From the NCBI RefSeq assembly GCF_018139145.2, contig NC_059481.1, positions 11,520,368 to 11,584,367 of the forward strand: a stretch of DNA of 64,000 nucleotides. The letters run 5' to 3'. The translations under genes were made by a program, and so were the position numbers. Source of the DNA: Gymnogyps californianus (Eukaryota; Chordata; Aves; Accipitriformes; Cathartidae). This document shows, in pieces, positions 36,980-48,910 of the stretch. Below the pieces are notes generated by a model, which worked only from the letters and a program-made list of their open reading frames with translations, did not search any database and was not told the origin of the DNA. Position 1 is the first letter of the stretch, and each line of letters opens with the position of its first letter.

Positions 36980-38340
36980 ATACATAAGACGACTGATCAT
37001 CAGGAGACAAAGCAAATTAGTACTGCTTTGCTTGAACCTCGAGTCAGCAGAACAGATCCAGAGAGCAGTCTCTGGTCCGCTGCCAGCAGTAAACAGGCCC
37101 CAGTTGGGGTCACCTTTTCTCCCCAGACCCAGAAGCATGTAGAAGAGGTGACCCTCTCTGGGAGCACAGGGAATCACAGAGCATCTGCTCTCCCCCACAC
37201 CATCTGGGCCGGGCAAGCGCTAATCGGAGGCTGTAACTGGCACATCAGCTGCTCCCAGCAGTGTCAGGTTGGTGAGGACATCACCACGGCCATTCCTTCA
37301 CCTCACCAAAGTGTCCCTGCTCTGTGCTGCGCTGTCACCCCTCCCTCCTCTGCCCACTGCTGCAGCAAGGTTGTGGACATCGGAGCATATAAGGCACGGT
37401 CAGAGGAGTGCTTCTGTTCCTATTTTATCTGTTTAAATCGTGGCTGCGCTGCTAGGCAGAGATGTGGTAAATGATAACCCACGCAGCTCGGTTATCAGGC
37501 AGCTCTCTGCTGCTCCAAGGCAGGCCCTGGCCCGGCTCAACTGGCCTTGTCAGGCATAACTGCCTCGGGAAAGATTTCCAGGCCCTCAGGTGATGTTGAT
37601 AAGAGTGCAAAAATAAGTTGCAAGACATCTTCTCAGGAGGTGAAACAGCCCTGGCAGGTGATACAGGCTCTGTGAGAGACTCAAAACAAAGCGCAAAGCA
37701 CGCCTCTACCCCCCCCGTGATGTGGAGTTCAGTCAGTACCTCTTGGGGCTTTCCTTGGGCTGAGGCAGATGCTGGGTTTGAAGGACAGACCTTGCCCCCC
37801 AGGCTGTACCCCGGAGGCGGGAAGGGCACTGCCTGCAGCCACAGGTGGCTCCTGCTGCCCCAGGACCTCCGCTGGGCCCTGATGGCTGCCGCTCTCTCTC
37901 TTTTGGAAGGCTCTCAGGGGCCCACGGGCTCCACCAGGACAACATGGTGACCTGTGCCCCCATAATGTCAGGAAAGTGTGAGGTGGCCCAGAGGACCTGA
38001 AGCCAGTGAAACGCCGTTGCACCCAGAGGACGTCTCCTCCTGGCCCCTTCTCCCCAGAGGGTTCCCTGGCGCAGCGCCGGCCTGAGGTGGCACACAGGCC
38101 TCCCCTCCCCTTCACCACCGTGGAGCTGGCAGTGTCCCTCCTGATCTGGTCGGGAAGGAATGACTTAAACCTGCCCTTTCGCCGGCCATAGCAATGGGTC
38201 AAGGAGAAACTCTCCCGGTGCTGCAGCCGTGCTGCATGGCGGCCTTGTCCCTGTGCCCCCCAGCCCTGCGGCTCGGCTACGCGGCACGAGCAGCCTTGTC
38301 CAGCAGGGACTGCACGAGTCGTGTGTTTACCTGCAAGAGT
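36980..38340. other. GC- and CpG-rich island, no gene recognised
   Basis: Base composition shifts sharply to GC-rich compared with the flanks, with many CpG sites (for example CTGGCGCAGCGCCGGCC near 38067 and GCGGCTCGGCTACGCGGCAC near 38267). Long overlapping frames occur on both strands: plus 37028-37474, plus 37618-37950, minus 37452-37829 and minus 37729-38415 (228 codons). None shows a domain or a plausible protein composition, and GC richness alone removes stop codons. A TATA-like GCATATAAGGCACGG lies near 37385. It may be a CpG-island promoter or first exon of an unseen gene or non-coding RNA, a GC-rich old repeat, or simply local GC bias. Confidence 0.45.
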
Positions 38341-38888
38341 CAGCCATCTGAGGACACCTAACACAAACAAATGAGGTGTTTTAACAGCAGGAAGGGAAAT
38401 CTGGGCCAAGGACACAGTGTTAGAGCCCAGGAGTTTGTGGGGGTTTCAGTGAATGAAGAACAGGCCAAATCTTCAGCAAAACAAACTATGTGCACCCATC
38501 CCTGCACTGTTTTGCCTCCACTTTGGCAGCATCTGGTATGACAAAATACTGTGGAATAAGATGTTCTTGCAGCCTTTCCACCTGCACGCTGAACATCCTC
38601 AGCATTTCACAAGCTCCAAATACCTCTAAATATTTAGGTGTTTACACAAAGTACTTGACTTCTAGAAATGAGCTTCTGCTATCATTGGCACTATCTACCG
38701 AAGCAGAATGGGAAAACTCAAAGTCTACACAGGTAAAATTCAAGTTATTAACCTACTGGTTATGTTTCTCAGAATGAAGAGGAAACGTGAATTACAACTA
38801 ATTCCTATTTTTGCAGCTGTACCCTTGGCAATATAGGTATCTGCTGACCCATCAGCATAAAAATCTATCCCAGTGAGGCCAGGCTGGG

Positions 38889-38911
38889 ATTCATGATTTC
38901 ATGATTTCATG
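38889..38911. repeat. Three tandem ATTTCATG-type octamers
   Basis: ATTCATG, ATTTCATG and ATTTCATG follow each other directly. An 8-bp direct repeat of this shape recalls the octamers that end CR1 elements, but the preceding 60 bp do not read as a CR1 3' end, so it is listed as a simple tandem repeat. Confidence 0.7.
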
Positions 38912-40115
38912 CAAATTAAATGAATGTAATTCTCGGAGTGATGCTATTATCTCCAATCCATTCTTTGTGTTAGGTACCTTTTACTTTTCTGAGCAAGTCC
39001 TTCTATTATTTAGTGTGAACTATTTTTCTTGCTATAATTTGAAATGATGACTACCTTGTACCTAATTTGTACATTACTTTTGTCTCCCCCTTCTTATTTC
39101 TTGATGCCAGGGGGACTAGTGTGTGTCATGTTTGTTAACAATTTTTTTATAAATCTCTTTTCACTCCCACAGCATGCAATTCCTATCACTGCTGTGTCAT
39201 TCCTCTCCTTTAGGTTTCTTGCTAACAAAATCCAAGTGATTGTTTCTCTTGATGAATAGTAAATTCACAGACAGTTGAATATTGAGGAGATCAAACTCCT
39301 ACCAGTTTCAGGCTGAATTCAGAGAATAGTTTAGGCCAGAAACTGATTAGCATATGGAAAAGCTCAAATGTTTTAAAAGAAGTATTTTGGGATTTTTGGT
39401 TTGGGTTTTTGTTGAAAAATTGACACAACTCAAAGTCTAAACAAAGCCTTAAATCACTGCAAAATATTTCATATTAGGGCTAATGGAATGTTTTATAAGG
39501 ACCACAAACAATTCTTCCACCCACCCTCATACCCAAAATGAGGTATCAACTCGACTGGACCCCATTTTGGGGGGAAGGTGCCATACATCAAAGCAAAACA
39601 GAAAAGTCAGCTGTGCTTGTAATCCCTGTTTGCCAGGTGTTGTGGTTGGGGAGAGGAGGGCGCTCTGTTTTACGCCTCAAAGTACCTCGTTCGTCTGCCA
39701 TTGTCTAGTGGGGTATTACCCAGAGACAGTTGGCCTTGTGTCACCTCTCTTGCACAGTGATTTCCCTCTGCCTTTCCAGCTATTTTTCGAACCCAGCATG
39801 CAGCTCTTGGTCTTTCGCATGTATCACTGGTGTCACTTTAATTTTGGTCACCATATTTATCAGTATAACACAGCTGTCTTAATGTCTGATAGATTGTATA
39901 AGTCTATTAATACTGTGTTGCAAAATATACTGTACTGGTTGTCAGCAGTTTTGTAAGTTTGAAGACATTTACACTGGAGCAAAATCAGGATAAAACAATA
40001 CTAAGACTGTTAAATTGGTCAGTGTTTTAGTCTTTCTCTCCAGGTAAAGATCGTTAGTGGTGTAATGTGGCTGCAATCCATTAGAGTCCAGCTACGCAAC
40101 TATTATGTTAAAGTA

Positions 40116-40167
40116 TATTGAAGTCAGTGGAGTGATGCTGCTATGCTCTGGCGGAGGATCTGGTCCA
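40116..40167 (+). repeat. Half-copy of the old palindromic amniote repeat
   Basis: ATATTGAAGTCAGTGGAGTG, then ATGCTGCTATGCTCTGGCGG and AGGATCTGGTCC match the remembered right half 'TTGACTTCAATGGAGCTATGCCGATTTACACCAGCTGAGGATCTGGCCC' in order. It shares the GATCTGG-type end with 61040-61110. Confidence 0.4.
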
Positions 40168-42288
40168 CTTTTTGCCATCATTTGCTCTGCTGAGCTGAGT
40201 AAATATGGCAATTTCTTGGATTGTCAGTAAGAAGGTCACTTTTACTCCTCAATTCCTCCTCGTCCACTCTAATTCAATCATCCAGTTCCAACTTTCAAAA
40301 TTTTTCTCTTTAGATTTCTCTCTGTGGCCAATGAAGGGAAAAAAAAAGGTCACTGGTACATGTAAAATGTGTACATGTGCACATGGAAAACAAAGGCACT
40401 GCTGTTTCTGTAGCAAACAAGGGATGCTGCTGCTGCCTTTGACTTCCTAGTCCAGATGCCTGTGGCCCATATATAGTCCAACAAAGACCTGCCTTCAGAT
40501 TAAGACATAACTTGCAGACAAGACCAAACCTCATGTCTTTACATGGAGAGCCACATTGTCTCTCCAAGGCTCCTTGTATGAGATTCAGTTGCCTAAATAT
40601 AGGTTTCCAGTGGTGCTTTATGAGCCCTAGGTGGAGTTGTTTGGCCTCCAACTCTCATCCCAGAAATGTGTGGATTTCCCCCGGGTCTTGTGCCATATCT
40701 GCTAGCTACATCCAGGTGTTCTGAATACTCTAGGACATGAGTGTCAAGTGACACTTTTGTTTCAGTTTTTTTGTCCTTGAATATTAAGTTTTACATTTTT
40801 GCAGGTTTTGGTACAATGTTCCCTCACCTGTCTCTAATATTGCTATCATCTTCACAGGTGCCTACCTCATTCTTGCCCCTGACTTCAAAGCCCATGTGCT
40901 CTGCAGCTGTCCCACTGCATTTTCCCTCACTCACTTTGCATTCAGTACAGAGGCATATTCTGTGCAGAGTTGCAGGATGCTTTGCAATCTACATCTGGCT
41001 AGCAGAGAGGAAGAGCGTGGCAGGGTTAATCCTTTTCCTCCACTCCTTATTGAGCAATTAGTCCACTAAAAAAGATCTTGTTTACAGATACTGGAAGAGG
41101 CTGTAATTTACTGGGTCTTGTAATAAATTTACATCCATCAGGAGGCAGCCAGAGGCAACTCCGGAGTTTTAGCAGTGGCTAATTTGTAGCTGCACTCTTG
41201 GGATAGGAATAGAATTTTAAAAGTTCCCAATACTAAAGCAATTTGTTTAAATCCCTAGTCCCAAAAAATGAATGCTTCCTTTAAAAAGCTGTCTGAAAGT
41301 GAAATTCCTCACTCTAGGCTCTATCCTTGATATAATTGGAATCGCTAACAGAACTGATACAATTTACCCAGCATGCATCTGTGTGGGCTGTGCCTTTAAA
41401 TTTGGCAGAGACAAGCAGCTCTAGTTCTCAAAGGGTTGTTACCAAGCGGGTTTCAATGCTGCTGCTCCTTTTTGGTAAGACTTTTTAGCTCTTGCTGTGA
41501 AATTTTCTGTGTTTGGGGCAAAAGTTGATCCCCTCTCACATGGTACTCCTATAAAGACTTGGTATTCCAGGTAGCAACTAATGAATGAGTTATAAATATC
41601 TGTGTACTTTTTGCAGGACTTAAATAGTGATATTTTGTTATTGTGTTTTTAAAGTTTCATCTTGTAAAGCAGGCTTCTCTAGAATTATTACATTTAATAT
41701 CTTCTCGCAAATGCTGACTATGTACGGTGTGTTTTAATCCTGTGCACTTTCAGTAGAGGACCTCAAATTGATCTGTTGAGCAGAAAGTGGATTTAGTGTC
41801 CGATTTGAAGCAACTGCTTACTCAACTCTGGGACAAGAACAGTAATGACTAAAGGTTGTTATCAGTTAATTGTTACTGAGTGGTTTAAGTGAAATGAGGT
41901 TTTGGAGTATCAGTCAATTTTTCTGTGGACTGCTTTCCATGTAACGCTTGGCACCCTTGCTGGCCTTTGCTAGTGAAGCATTCAATGTACTATAGAAAAT
42001 CAACCTCTTGGGTCAGGTGTGAGGTATATTGGCAAGATGAGGGGGTGGAGGGGGGAGCTGTATTATTGTTGCTTGTATTTTGTCTGTTGTTTCTATGCCT
42101 AAAGTCCTTTAGCAACCTCAAAGCATCACTCTCAAAGACTACGTTAACATAAGGTATTTACAAACTAAAGAAATTCTGCTTTCTGAGTTGTTTTAGAAGT
42201 GTTATCAATGGTGATACATAAATAAGGAAGCAACTAGAAGAACAAGAAGCCCAGCTGATTTCAGTTTAATTGAAAGTACCACTAAAAA

Positions 42289-42303
42289 GGGGGGGGGGGG
42301 GGG
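42289..42303. repeat. G15 homopolymer
   Basis: Fifteen consecutive G directly after AAAAA, in AT-rich surroundings. Long G runs are rare, unstable and able to form quadruplexes; the true length may differ from that shown. Confidence 0.9.
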
Positions 42304-44147
42304 CATAGTTACTGAAGGGAAAAGGACAGAATGGGCAAAAAATAATGGTAGTTGCAAGCTGCTCTGAAACAACACAGACTAAAGAAAATTGCTTTTATAT
42401 TTTTTGGTTTGTTTGGATAGTTTATTGGTTTTATAATGAATCACGCAGAAATACAAGAGAGAAAACAACAGCAAAGACCTGCAATAAAATACTGTGGAGA
42501 TTTATAATGCTGTGGAAATGCACAAGTGCTCAAATACATTGTCCCATTTTGATTGGAGGTTCATGGCTACAACCTGGTTTATCTCCTTACATCTCACACC
42601 AATGGATTTAAGTCTGCAAAGCATAAAAATGACTGCATTTTGCTCAAGCACGCTTGCAATCCATCTTGTAAAATAAAAAAAACCCACCCAACCCCTCTCA
42701 GCTATGGGAATACTCAACAGTCTCATTAATTTTCAGAAGTCTCCAGTTGGACATGATTTTCTTTTATCTTCTCACAAATAGCCTATAGAATCATATGCAT
42801 CTTGTGCTGGTTTGGTATTGAGTGTTCTATAGTTATATATTATTTAACATTTTGGCCAAGTTTTGGTTTCATGAACAATTCATCTTCTGCTGTGCATTTC
42901 TGCCCTTGTGATTAATGAAGGTTACCAGCCTATGATTGCAAAGTGCTCTGGGTTCTCTCCCTTGCCTAATTCTGTTTAAGTGCATTTTGGTCTAATTTTT
43001 TCTAGTCTTCCCTTTGAGCTAATAATTCTTCTCACAGGTGCTGAATAATGCCTTCATATTACATATTGCTATGCCAGTGTCCATAGGGAAGCTACAAAGC
43101 TCACTGATGCTGTCACGGCCTGTATTTATTGTCAGGAATTCTGGTAACGCAAAGTGCCTGGGGTCAAAGGCACTACAGCTTTTAGTTTTTATTTACAGGG
43201 ATTCTACTAGCTTTTCTGATTTATTGACTTCTGTGATCATTTTGATAAATGAAGACATACTGGAACCATACAAGAAATAATATTTTCAGTTTCATCATGA
43301 ACCTTTGCCAGTGTTAGGGTGTTGTATAATAGCCTGTTGTTCAGCTATTCCCCAGTTTCCACAGGAGAAAATAATTAGTGTTTTAAGACTAACCTTCTTA
43401 GGCTCTTTTTTAATGGACTATGAGAAACATATTTGCCTAACTTTCACAGCTCAGAATTTTCAAAGGATTAGTCAGAATAAAATAGACTACACCTGTATAA
43501 AATAATGTCTACAGTGAGTACTTCCTAACCTGTGAAGAATGGTGATGATATGGGGCTTTTTTTAAGTGCAGACATGGTTTTTAGGGCTTTATTTTGGTTG
43601 TGGGTGGTTGGGGTTTTTTGGCTCCCTTTGATAGAGTTCCCCAGTTACCTCAGTCCCAATATGTTTGCTGCTGTGTAGGAGATTTCCATGAGACTGTTGT
43701 GTAGGTTTCTCCCCTTCCAGAATGAAATATCAAGCTGGGGCTGAACTGTAAAAATAGCGTGTAAGCCCAATCAGGATAGATTTCAGCTAGGGCTTATTGG
43801 TTAAATGGTAGGAGAGACATGTCCAGCTTGTACTTCTCTGGAGTGAGCTTGTGCATCTCACTTAAAATGGATGAAACTACATTGATCTGTGCATATTGAG
43901 AACTAGGCCTGTGCTTTAGCTTGACAGCTTCACAGGTCTTGATGAGTCAGACTGTCTTCTCTGTGTAAATCAGCTGCAGAGAGTGGGGAGGAGTTCATCT
44001 TGATATCATTAGTTGTCAATGTCACTTTGCAGAGTACTGAAATGATAGGGAGTGATCCAGTGACCATTGCATACGATATGATGACCATGCGAAGCGTAGC
44101 GCTTTGCCACTGCATGTTTTTGCTTTCCATTCCTTGTTTTTGTGTCA

Positions 44148-44200
44148 ACACAACACATGCACATGCAAACACCCACACACACACTCATGCACACATATGC
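44148..44200. repeat. Impure CA-rich microsatellite
   Basis: CA dinucleotides interrupted by ATGC and CCC units. The two opposite-strand open frames across it are products of the dinucleotide repeat, which has no stop codons in several frames. Confidence 0.8.
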
Positions 44201-44366
44201 AGTGCATGCCCGTTTTATGAAGCTGTAGGAAAATGACTCAATTGTGGTTTAAAAGTATGTGGAAATGCATGCATCCACACAAGCATCTGCTAGGAAGATG
44301 GGAGTTGCAGCCTTTTCATTTTATAAGTAAATTTTTACTCTCTCACTTTTTTGAACAGTTTAAAAA

Positions 44367-44381
44367 AATAATAATAATAAT
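44367..44381. repeat. (ATA)5 trinucleotide repeat
   Basis: A short pure ATA run preceded by an A stretch. Confidence 0.8.
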
Positions 44382-44767
44382 CTCATGCCACTGTGTGAGA
44401 TGATGTTCAGAGCAGCATAAACTGTTCTGATGGCTGATTTCAATAATAAAAGACAACAGGAGACTAAAAGGTGCAGTGCAGGAAGCTGGGAAAAACATTC
44501 CTTTCCCCAGAGGGTGTACTTAGCTTTGTGCCTTTGATCACTTGAGAACTATCATTAGAGTACAAAATGGCAGGCACGAGGGAACATTACCGCAATTATA
44601 ATGTGATAGTTTAAAAAAAAAAAATCAAAAGAAGTTTGAACTTATCTGGGAGTTTTCTCCCATGACGGACTGATCACAGCTGAAGTATAAGATGCTCTAA
44701 TAGATAAAATATAGAAGCTCCAGTGGGGCTATTCTTCAGATATTGACTCCCAAGTTAGCTCTGGTAC

Positions 44768-44796
44768 AGAACAGTCTGTACAGAACAGACTGTATT
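44768..44796. promoter_or_regulatory. Two tandem steroid-receptor-like palindromes
   Basis: AGAACAGTCTGTACA (44768-44782) is followed, sharing one base, by AGAACAGACTGTATT (44782-44796). Each has the AGAACA-nnn-TGTnCT shape of a glucocorticoid/androgen/progesterone receptor element, with an imperfect second half-site. The unit is a 14-bp tandem with one change, and CAGTCTGT (44772-44779) pairs with ACAGACTG (44785-44792). Binding is not shown, and single matches of this quality occur by chance; the tandem arrangement is what stands out. Confidence 0.3.
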
Positions 44797-44827
44797 TACA
44801 AGTTCAATAAACCTAATCTGTGTACGC

Positions 44828-44975
44828 ACTTTATTGTTACTTACGATTTGTACTGCAGTAGCACCTGCAAGCCCTTGTTACTCAACTAGATCCCACTGTG
44901 TGAAGAACTGTACAAATATGGAACAAAAAAACCAGGCCATGGAACAAGAAAAGACCCAGAAAGCCTTTAGACAAT
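44828..44975 (-). mobile_element. Ancient CR1/L3-type LINE (or derived SINE) 3' tail
   Basis: The plus strand reads CACTTTATTGTTACTTACGA, TTTGTACTGCAGTAGCACCT, AGATCCCACTGTGTGAAGAA, CTGTACAAATATGGAACAAA and so on. In reverse complement this follows the whole tail 'TTGTTCTGTGTTTGTACAGCGCCTAGCACAATGGGGTCC ... AGGTGCTACTGCAATACAAATAATAA'. Nearly all blocks are in order, making this the best-preserved tail copy in the window. Minus orientation is set by the AATAATAA end at the 44828 side. Confidence 0.65.
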
Positions 44976-46837
44976 GAGGCTGCAACATAGTTGTTGGCAC
45001 TTGGAAAATCAAAGTATTTGTCTAATACCTTGCAAATCACTATACAAATATTGTTGTAGCTTGTTACTACATACTGTTATGGAGTGGGTTTGTATTTTTA
45101 TTTCTTAGTTCTTAAAGAACAGAGGAATTTAAATGACAGTGTTTTCTAAAGGTTTTTAGTAGTGCCTTGGCAATACAGAGCCAGACTTTGCTTTGCTGTG
45201 ACCTCAAAGAAACCACCTTTTCAGTCAGAGGAACTACTGTTTGTTTGGAGCAGCAGGCCAGATGAGTTAACATTTGTATACATTTCTGCCCTGCCCAAAG
45301 CCTTGGACGTAAAGCTGACAGCAGACAATTTCCATTTTCCCCTTCTCTAGAGGGCCAATAACTCTGTGGTGAATCATGTGAATTCTAGCAACTAGGGGTA
45401 TGTGTGTTTGTAGGTGTGAATAGGAACATGAGCTAGAGATTTTCACACAACTTCAAGCTTTAACTTCAGTGTTCTGAAAACATATTGTATGATGTTAAGT
45501 AAAAAGGCTAGGTCACTAACAGAGCAAAATGCAAGACTTTTTAATGTAAAACAAGACTGCAGACTCACAGGTGCCTTGTGCTTTATATATACACTGTCTA
45601 GATAAAACTGACACAAGTACCTAATGCAGCAGTCTCGTGTCACCCATATTGTCCTTGTCTGTACTGCACAAAATCCAATAATAAGCACAGCTTTTAAATA
45701 TGCCTTTTACTACCTCGTCACAAGCTGTATTGATTATGCTCACATGCAACATCCTTAACATAAAATACAGCAGGTAAAAAGAGAGAAATAACCTAATTTG
45801 GGGGGGTGTGTGTGGTGAAAGTTCCAGTTGGACACACATGGAACAAATCTTATTGTAACGTAGCAAAAGAAAGTATTTCAAACAAACCAACTTATCATCA
45901 ACCAAAACAGACAGCCCACACAGCCTTGGCATTTCAATTTTCCACTCATTTTCTTTTGTTCATATCGGATGTGTTGCCTGTTTTCCTTAGTTCATAGATG
46001 TCTCACTGTGATAGGAACTTGGAGAGCAGCAAGCACAGCCTGTTTTCAGAAATGGTGATTATAATGAAAAAGGAAAACGTAATAAAATGATCCAGTTGCC
46101 CCAGATTCTGCAAATTATTCCATCAAACCTGAGTTAGAATTGTTTCTCCTTTTACTGGTCCTCCACCCTGACCCTTTCTTTTTGCAGCCACTTAAACGCC
46201 CATTATGGGGCTGGTGGCATATATAGCTACATAACGCTTATCTCTGGGGTCAGTTTACCTGACTGAGAAGACTTTCTGCTGTAGAAACAGTTAACATTTC
46301 ATAGGGAAGAGCTGGAATGTCTCTGAATAGTGGTACTCTGGGTGAAGGGCCAGAGGGGTATGTAGTCCTTTTGTGCTGACACCAAGGACTATTTCCACTT
46401 CTGTCTTTTTTCTTGACACTTCTAAATGGCAAATGCATGCAGCTGGCTGGTATATAATAGATTTTAAAAGAGCATGTTTTACTGAACAGAAGAAAAGTAG
46501 AGAAGAGATCATTAGTTATGGAGGTATCACACACATCTTACAAGCACCTGATAATTAAGCAGGAGACTACTGTGTTTTCCAAAGCAACGGCCTTTCCAAA
46601 CCTCTATTGTAATGGCAAGTCACCTGATTCTCTTGGCTTTGCTTCTGCCTTCTGTGAATGGGATATGATTCCTTTCTTTGCTTTTGGTAGTGGGAACCTA
46701 TGTACACCCTAGGTTGTGAATGTCTCTTATTCATTTATTCATGTATTTGTTCCCATTACCTACAGCTTTTGGATTTTTGCCTTTTACACATGAACTGTCT
46801 GAGATCCACAGAGGTCTTTAAACACTGAGTTTCTATT
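44976..46837. other. Unique non-coding DNA
   Basis: No gene or recognised repeat. A G7(TG) run at about 45800-45812 is the only low-complexity feature. Paired opposite-strand frames at 45621-45997 and 46250-46712 show no domain. Confidence 0.6.
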
Positions 46838-47003
46838 TGGGTGTCTAACTTACCGTATGTTTCAATGGGGAATTAAATGCCTCCATATCTTTACGGGCCT
46901 GGTACTAAATGATTTGCCCAAAGAGACATAGGAAAATATAGTGAGCTATCTCTCCAAGCTGTTGTCTCCTAACTGAAGGACTGGATCATGCTTCACCACT
47001 CAC
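46838..47003 (-). mobile_element. Decayed tRNA-type SINE of the old sauropsid kind
   Basis: The plus strand reads TTTGGGTGTCTAACTTACCG, CAATGGGGAATTAAATGCCT, CTTTACGGGCCTGGTACTAA, ATGATTTGCCCAAAGAGACA, GTTGTCTCCTAACTGAAGGA and CATGCTTCACCACT. It aligns with 'CAATGGGAGTTAGGCACCTAAATACCTTTGAGGATCTGGGCC...TGACTTGCCCAAGGTCACAC...CAGGTCTCC...GTGCTCTAACCACT', so the tRNA-like head is at the 47003 side and the element is on the minus strand. It resembles 12495-12582 and 62185-62272 but keeps different parts. Recalled alignment only. Confidence 0.5.
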
Positions 47004-48910
47004 GGTATTATAATAAGTCTTAATTCATTAATGTTTTTGAAAGATCTTGTAAACCTCTTAGGAGCAGATCTTTGCGAGTACAAAATGCTATTTTATTTAT
47101 GAACTTCTGAAACCTTTCATACTTTTTTAAAAATAAAGTCAAAAAGAGAGACACAGAATGTAATAGAAGGCAAAGTTGGACATTTACAATCTCAGGATTT
47201 CGATGTAATTAGGGAAAGGAAAGAGATAGTAAAACACAGAATCTTTCATGTGACAGAGGGTAACGGTGAAACTAGGCTGAGTAAAGAAAGGTAAAGAAAA
47301 GCCATGCTGCAGTGTTGCCCATACAAAAATCCAGGTTATTTCAACCTGAAGTATTTTAATGTGAATTCACTTTCCCCTACCAGCTTTTTATGGCTATGAG
47401 ACCCAAGGCCAAAACAGTCTGATAGTTTCCCTCAATCCAGAAAACATAACCTTTGCCATTTGCACCTTCTACATTGGAATAATTGAAAGAAAAAGGGATA
47501 GAAGCTTGGGACTGCTGTTTTCGGAGTACCAGAGGAGGGCAAAATAAAGGAGACCACGGGAAAAGTCTGCAAAACCAGAGATTATAGGAAAACAGGAACC
47601 AATAACAAACATATCCACAATCTTTGGAAGGTGGAGAGGGCATAATCCTAAATCTTGGGAAAGATGTTTTTTTCTCAGCATTTCCTACTCATATATAGTT
47701 TGCTGTAACCTGCACTTTGAAAACACTTTCAGTCTTTCAAAAAACAAACTCCAGGATGCCTTCTATAACACAAAAGGAGACTATAACAGCAGTACTAGCC
47801 CAGAGTATAGTGAGCTGATGCCCTTCCTGAGCCATGGCAGGCTACAATATGAAGAATTTGTAGGAAAAACTCATAAGTGCAATTGACGCTACTTTGATTC
47901 TGTAAAGATATTCTTTCTTTAAACCTAATGGTCTGTTCTTCAGTATATGGAACTGTGTGATGCAGACTGCTGCAGACTACTCATCTGGAGTACATCAGCA
48001 CTGTCTGATTTCGTGTGGGAATGCTCATTTGCAGTAACTGCAGATAGGGACTTCACTGTGCAGAGATGAAATCGTGGGATGAGATTCAACACTGGAGTAA
48101 TATTTTTCAACACTTTACATTTTGGGAGCCATTAAAAGAGAGTGAACAGTCATAGAGAGAAAAACCAATTAGAAAAATGGAATTCGGGTATGAATGCCCC
48201 CACCTCACACCCTAGCATTGGCTCATTCCTCTCTATTACTCTAAGGAAAACTGAGTAACTCCAAGGTCACTCCAAGTAATATATAGACTCCAGAGTAATT
48301 GCTGGATGGCAGTTTCAGACAGATTGGAGAATGTACCAATCTGCCAATTGTGCCTTGTCCTTTTCCAAGTTTGGTGTCATTGAGAATAGTTTAGCTTCAT
48401 TTATTAAAGGCTTTGAAATAGATCACATTACAGTTTGCTTCCAAAGTTCTAGCACCTGCCTGGAGTGAGCTTCATGCCCATGCTTGCCTCTTGGATTCAC
48501 TTATGCCAACAAAGTTGAAGTTAATGTTGTCAGCATCATCATAAAATAAATAGTGGCAACACTCCTTCGCTATACGTTGTAATTTAAACTTGGATGTCTG
48601 TAACTCCCTGCATCACTAATCATAGAACAAAAATATGTTCCTGGTATCATGTGAGTTATGGCTGCTTTGACTAATAGCCATAATGGCAGAAAGAATTTTG
48701 ACTGTGAAATGAGGTGCTTGTGGTGGGAGCTCTGCCAACATACCAAATCAAGCGGGAGGTCTGAGTGCAGTGTAAACTGGTGTTCCATATGCTCGAGAGA
48801 CATTTGGAATCATCCCAGCCTACATATGCTTCTGTTGGCAAGCTCTCGAATAGAAAGGAAGATATTGTCCTCACCCTACCTAACATACCTCCCACTCATT
48901 TGAAATGCTC

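Larger units (their letters stand above)
38341..44767. other. Unique non-coding DNA
   Basis: No gene supported. The 157-codon frame at 39483-39956 has no domain, and one frame of that size is about what chance gives over 64 kb in six frames. Short repeats inside are listed separately. A weak old-repeat trace is possible at 43873-43912 (AACTACATTGATCTGTGCAT, then GAGAACTAGGCC). Confidence 0.6.

Noticed and set aside
37729..38415. 228-codon minus-strand open frame
   Set aside because: It lies in GC-rich DNA where stops are rare, overlaps other long frames on both strands, and its residue make-up (R, G, P, S, A rich) shows no domain. Kept only as a point to test in the GC-island finding.
38820..38911. 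CR1 3' end suggested by ATTTCATG octamers
   Set aside because: The upstream bases do not follow the CR1 3' untranslated region, so only the tandem octamers are reported.
39483..39956. 157-codon plus-strand open frame
   Set aside because: One frame of this size is about what chance gives in 64 kb over six frames; no domain, signal or codon pattern supports coding.
44148..44200. Opposite-strand open frames over a CA-rich run
   Set aside because: They are products of a dinucleotide repeat, with long histidine/threonine and cysteine/valine alternation and no other coding sign.
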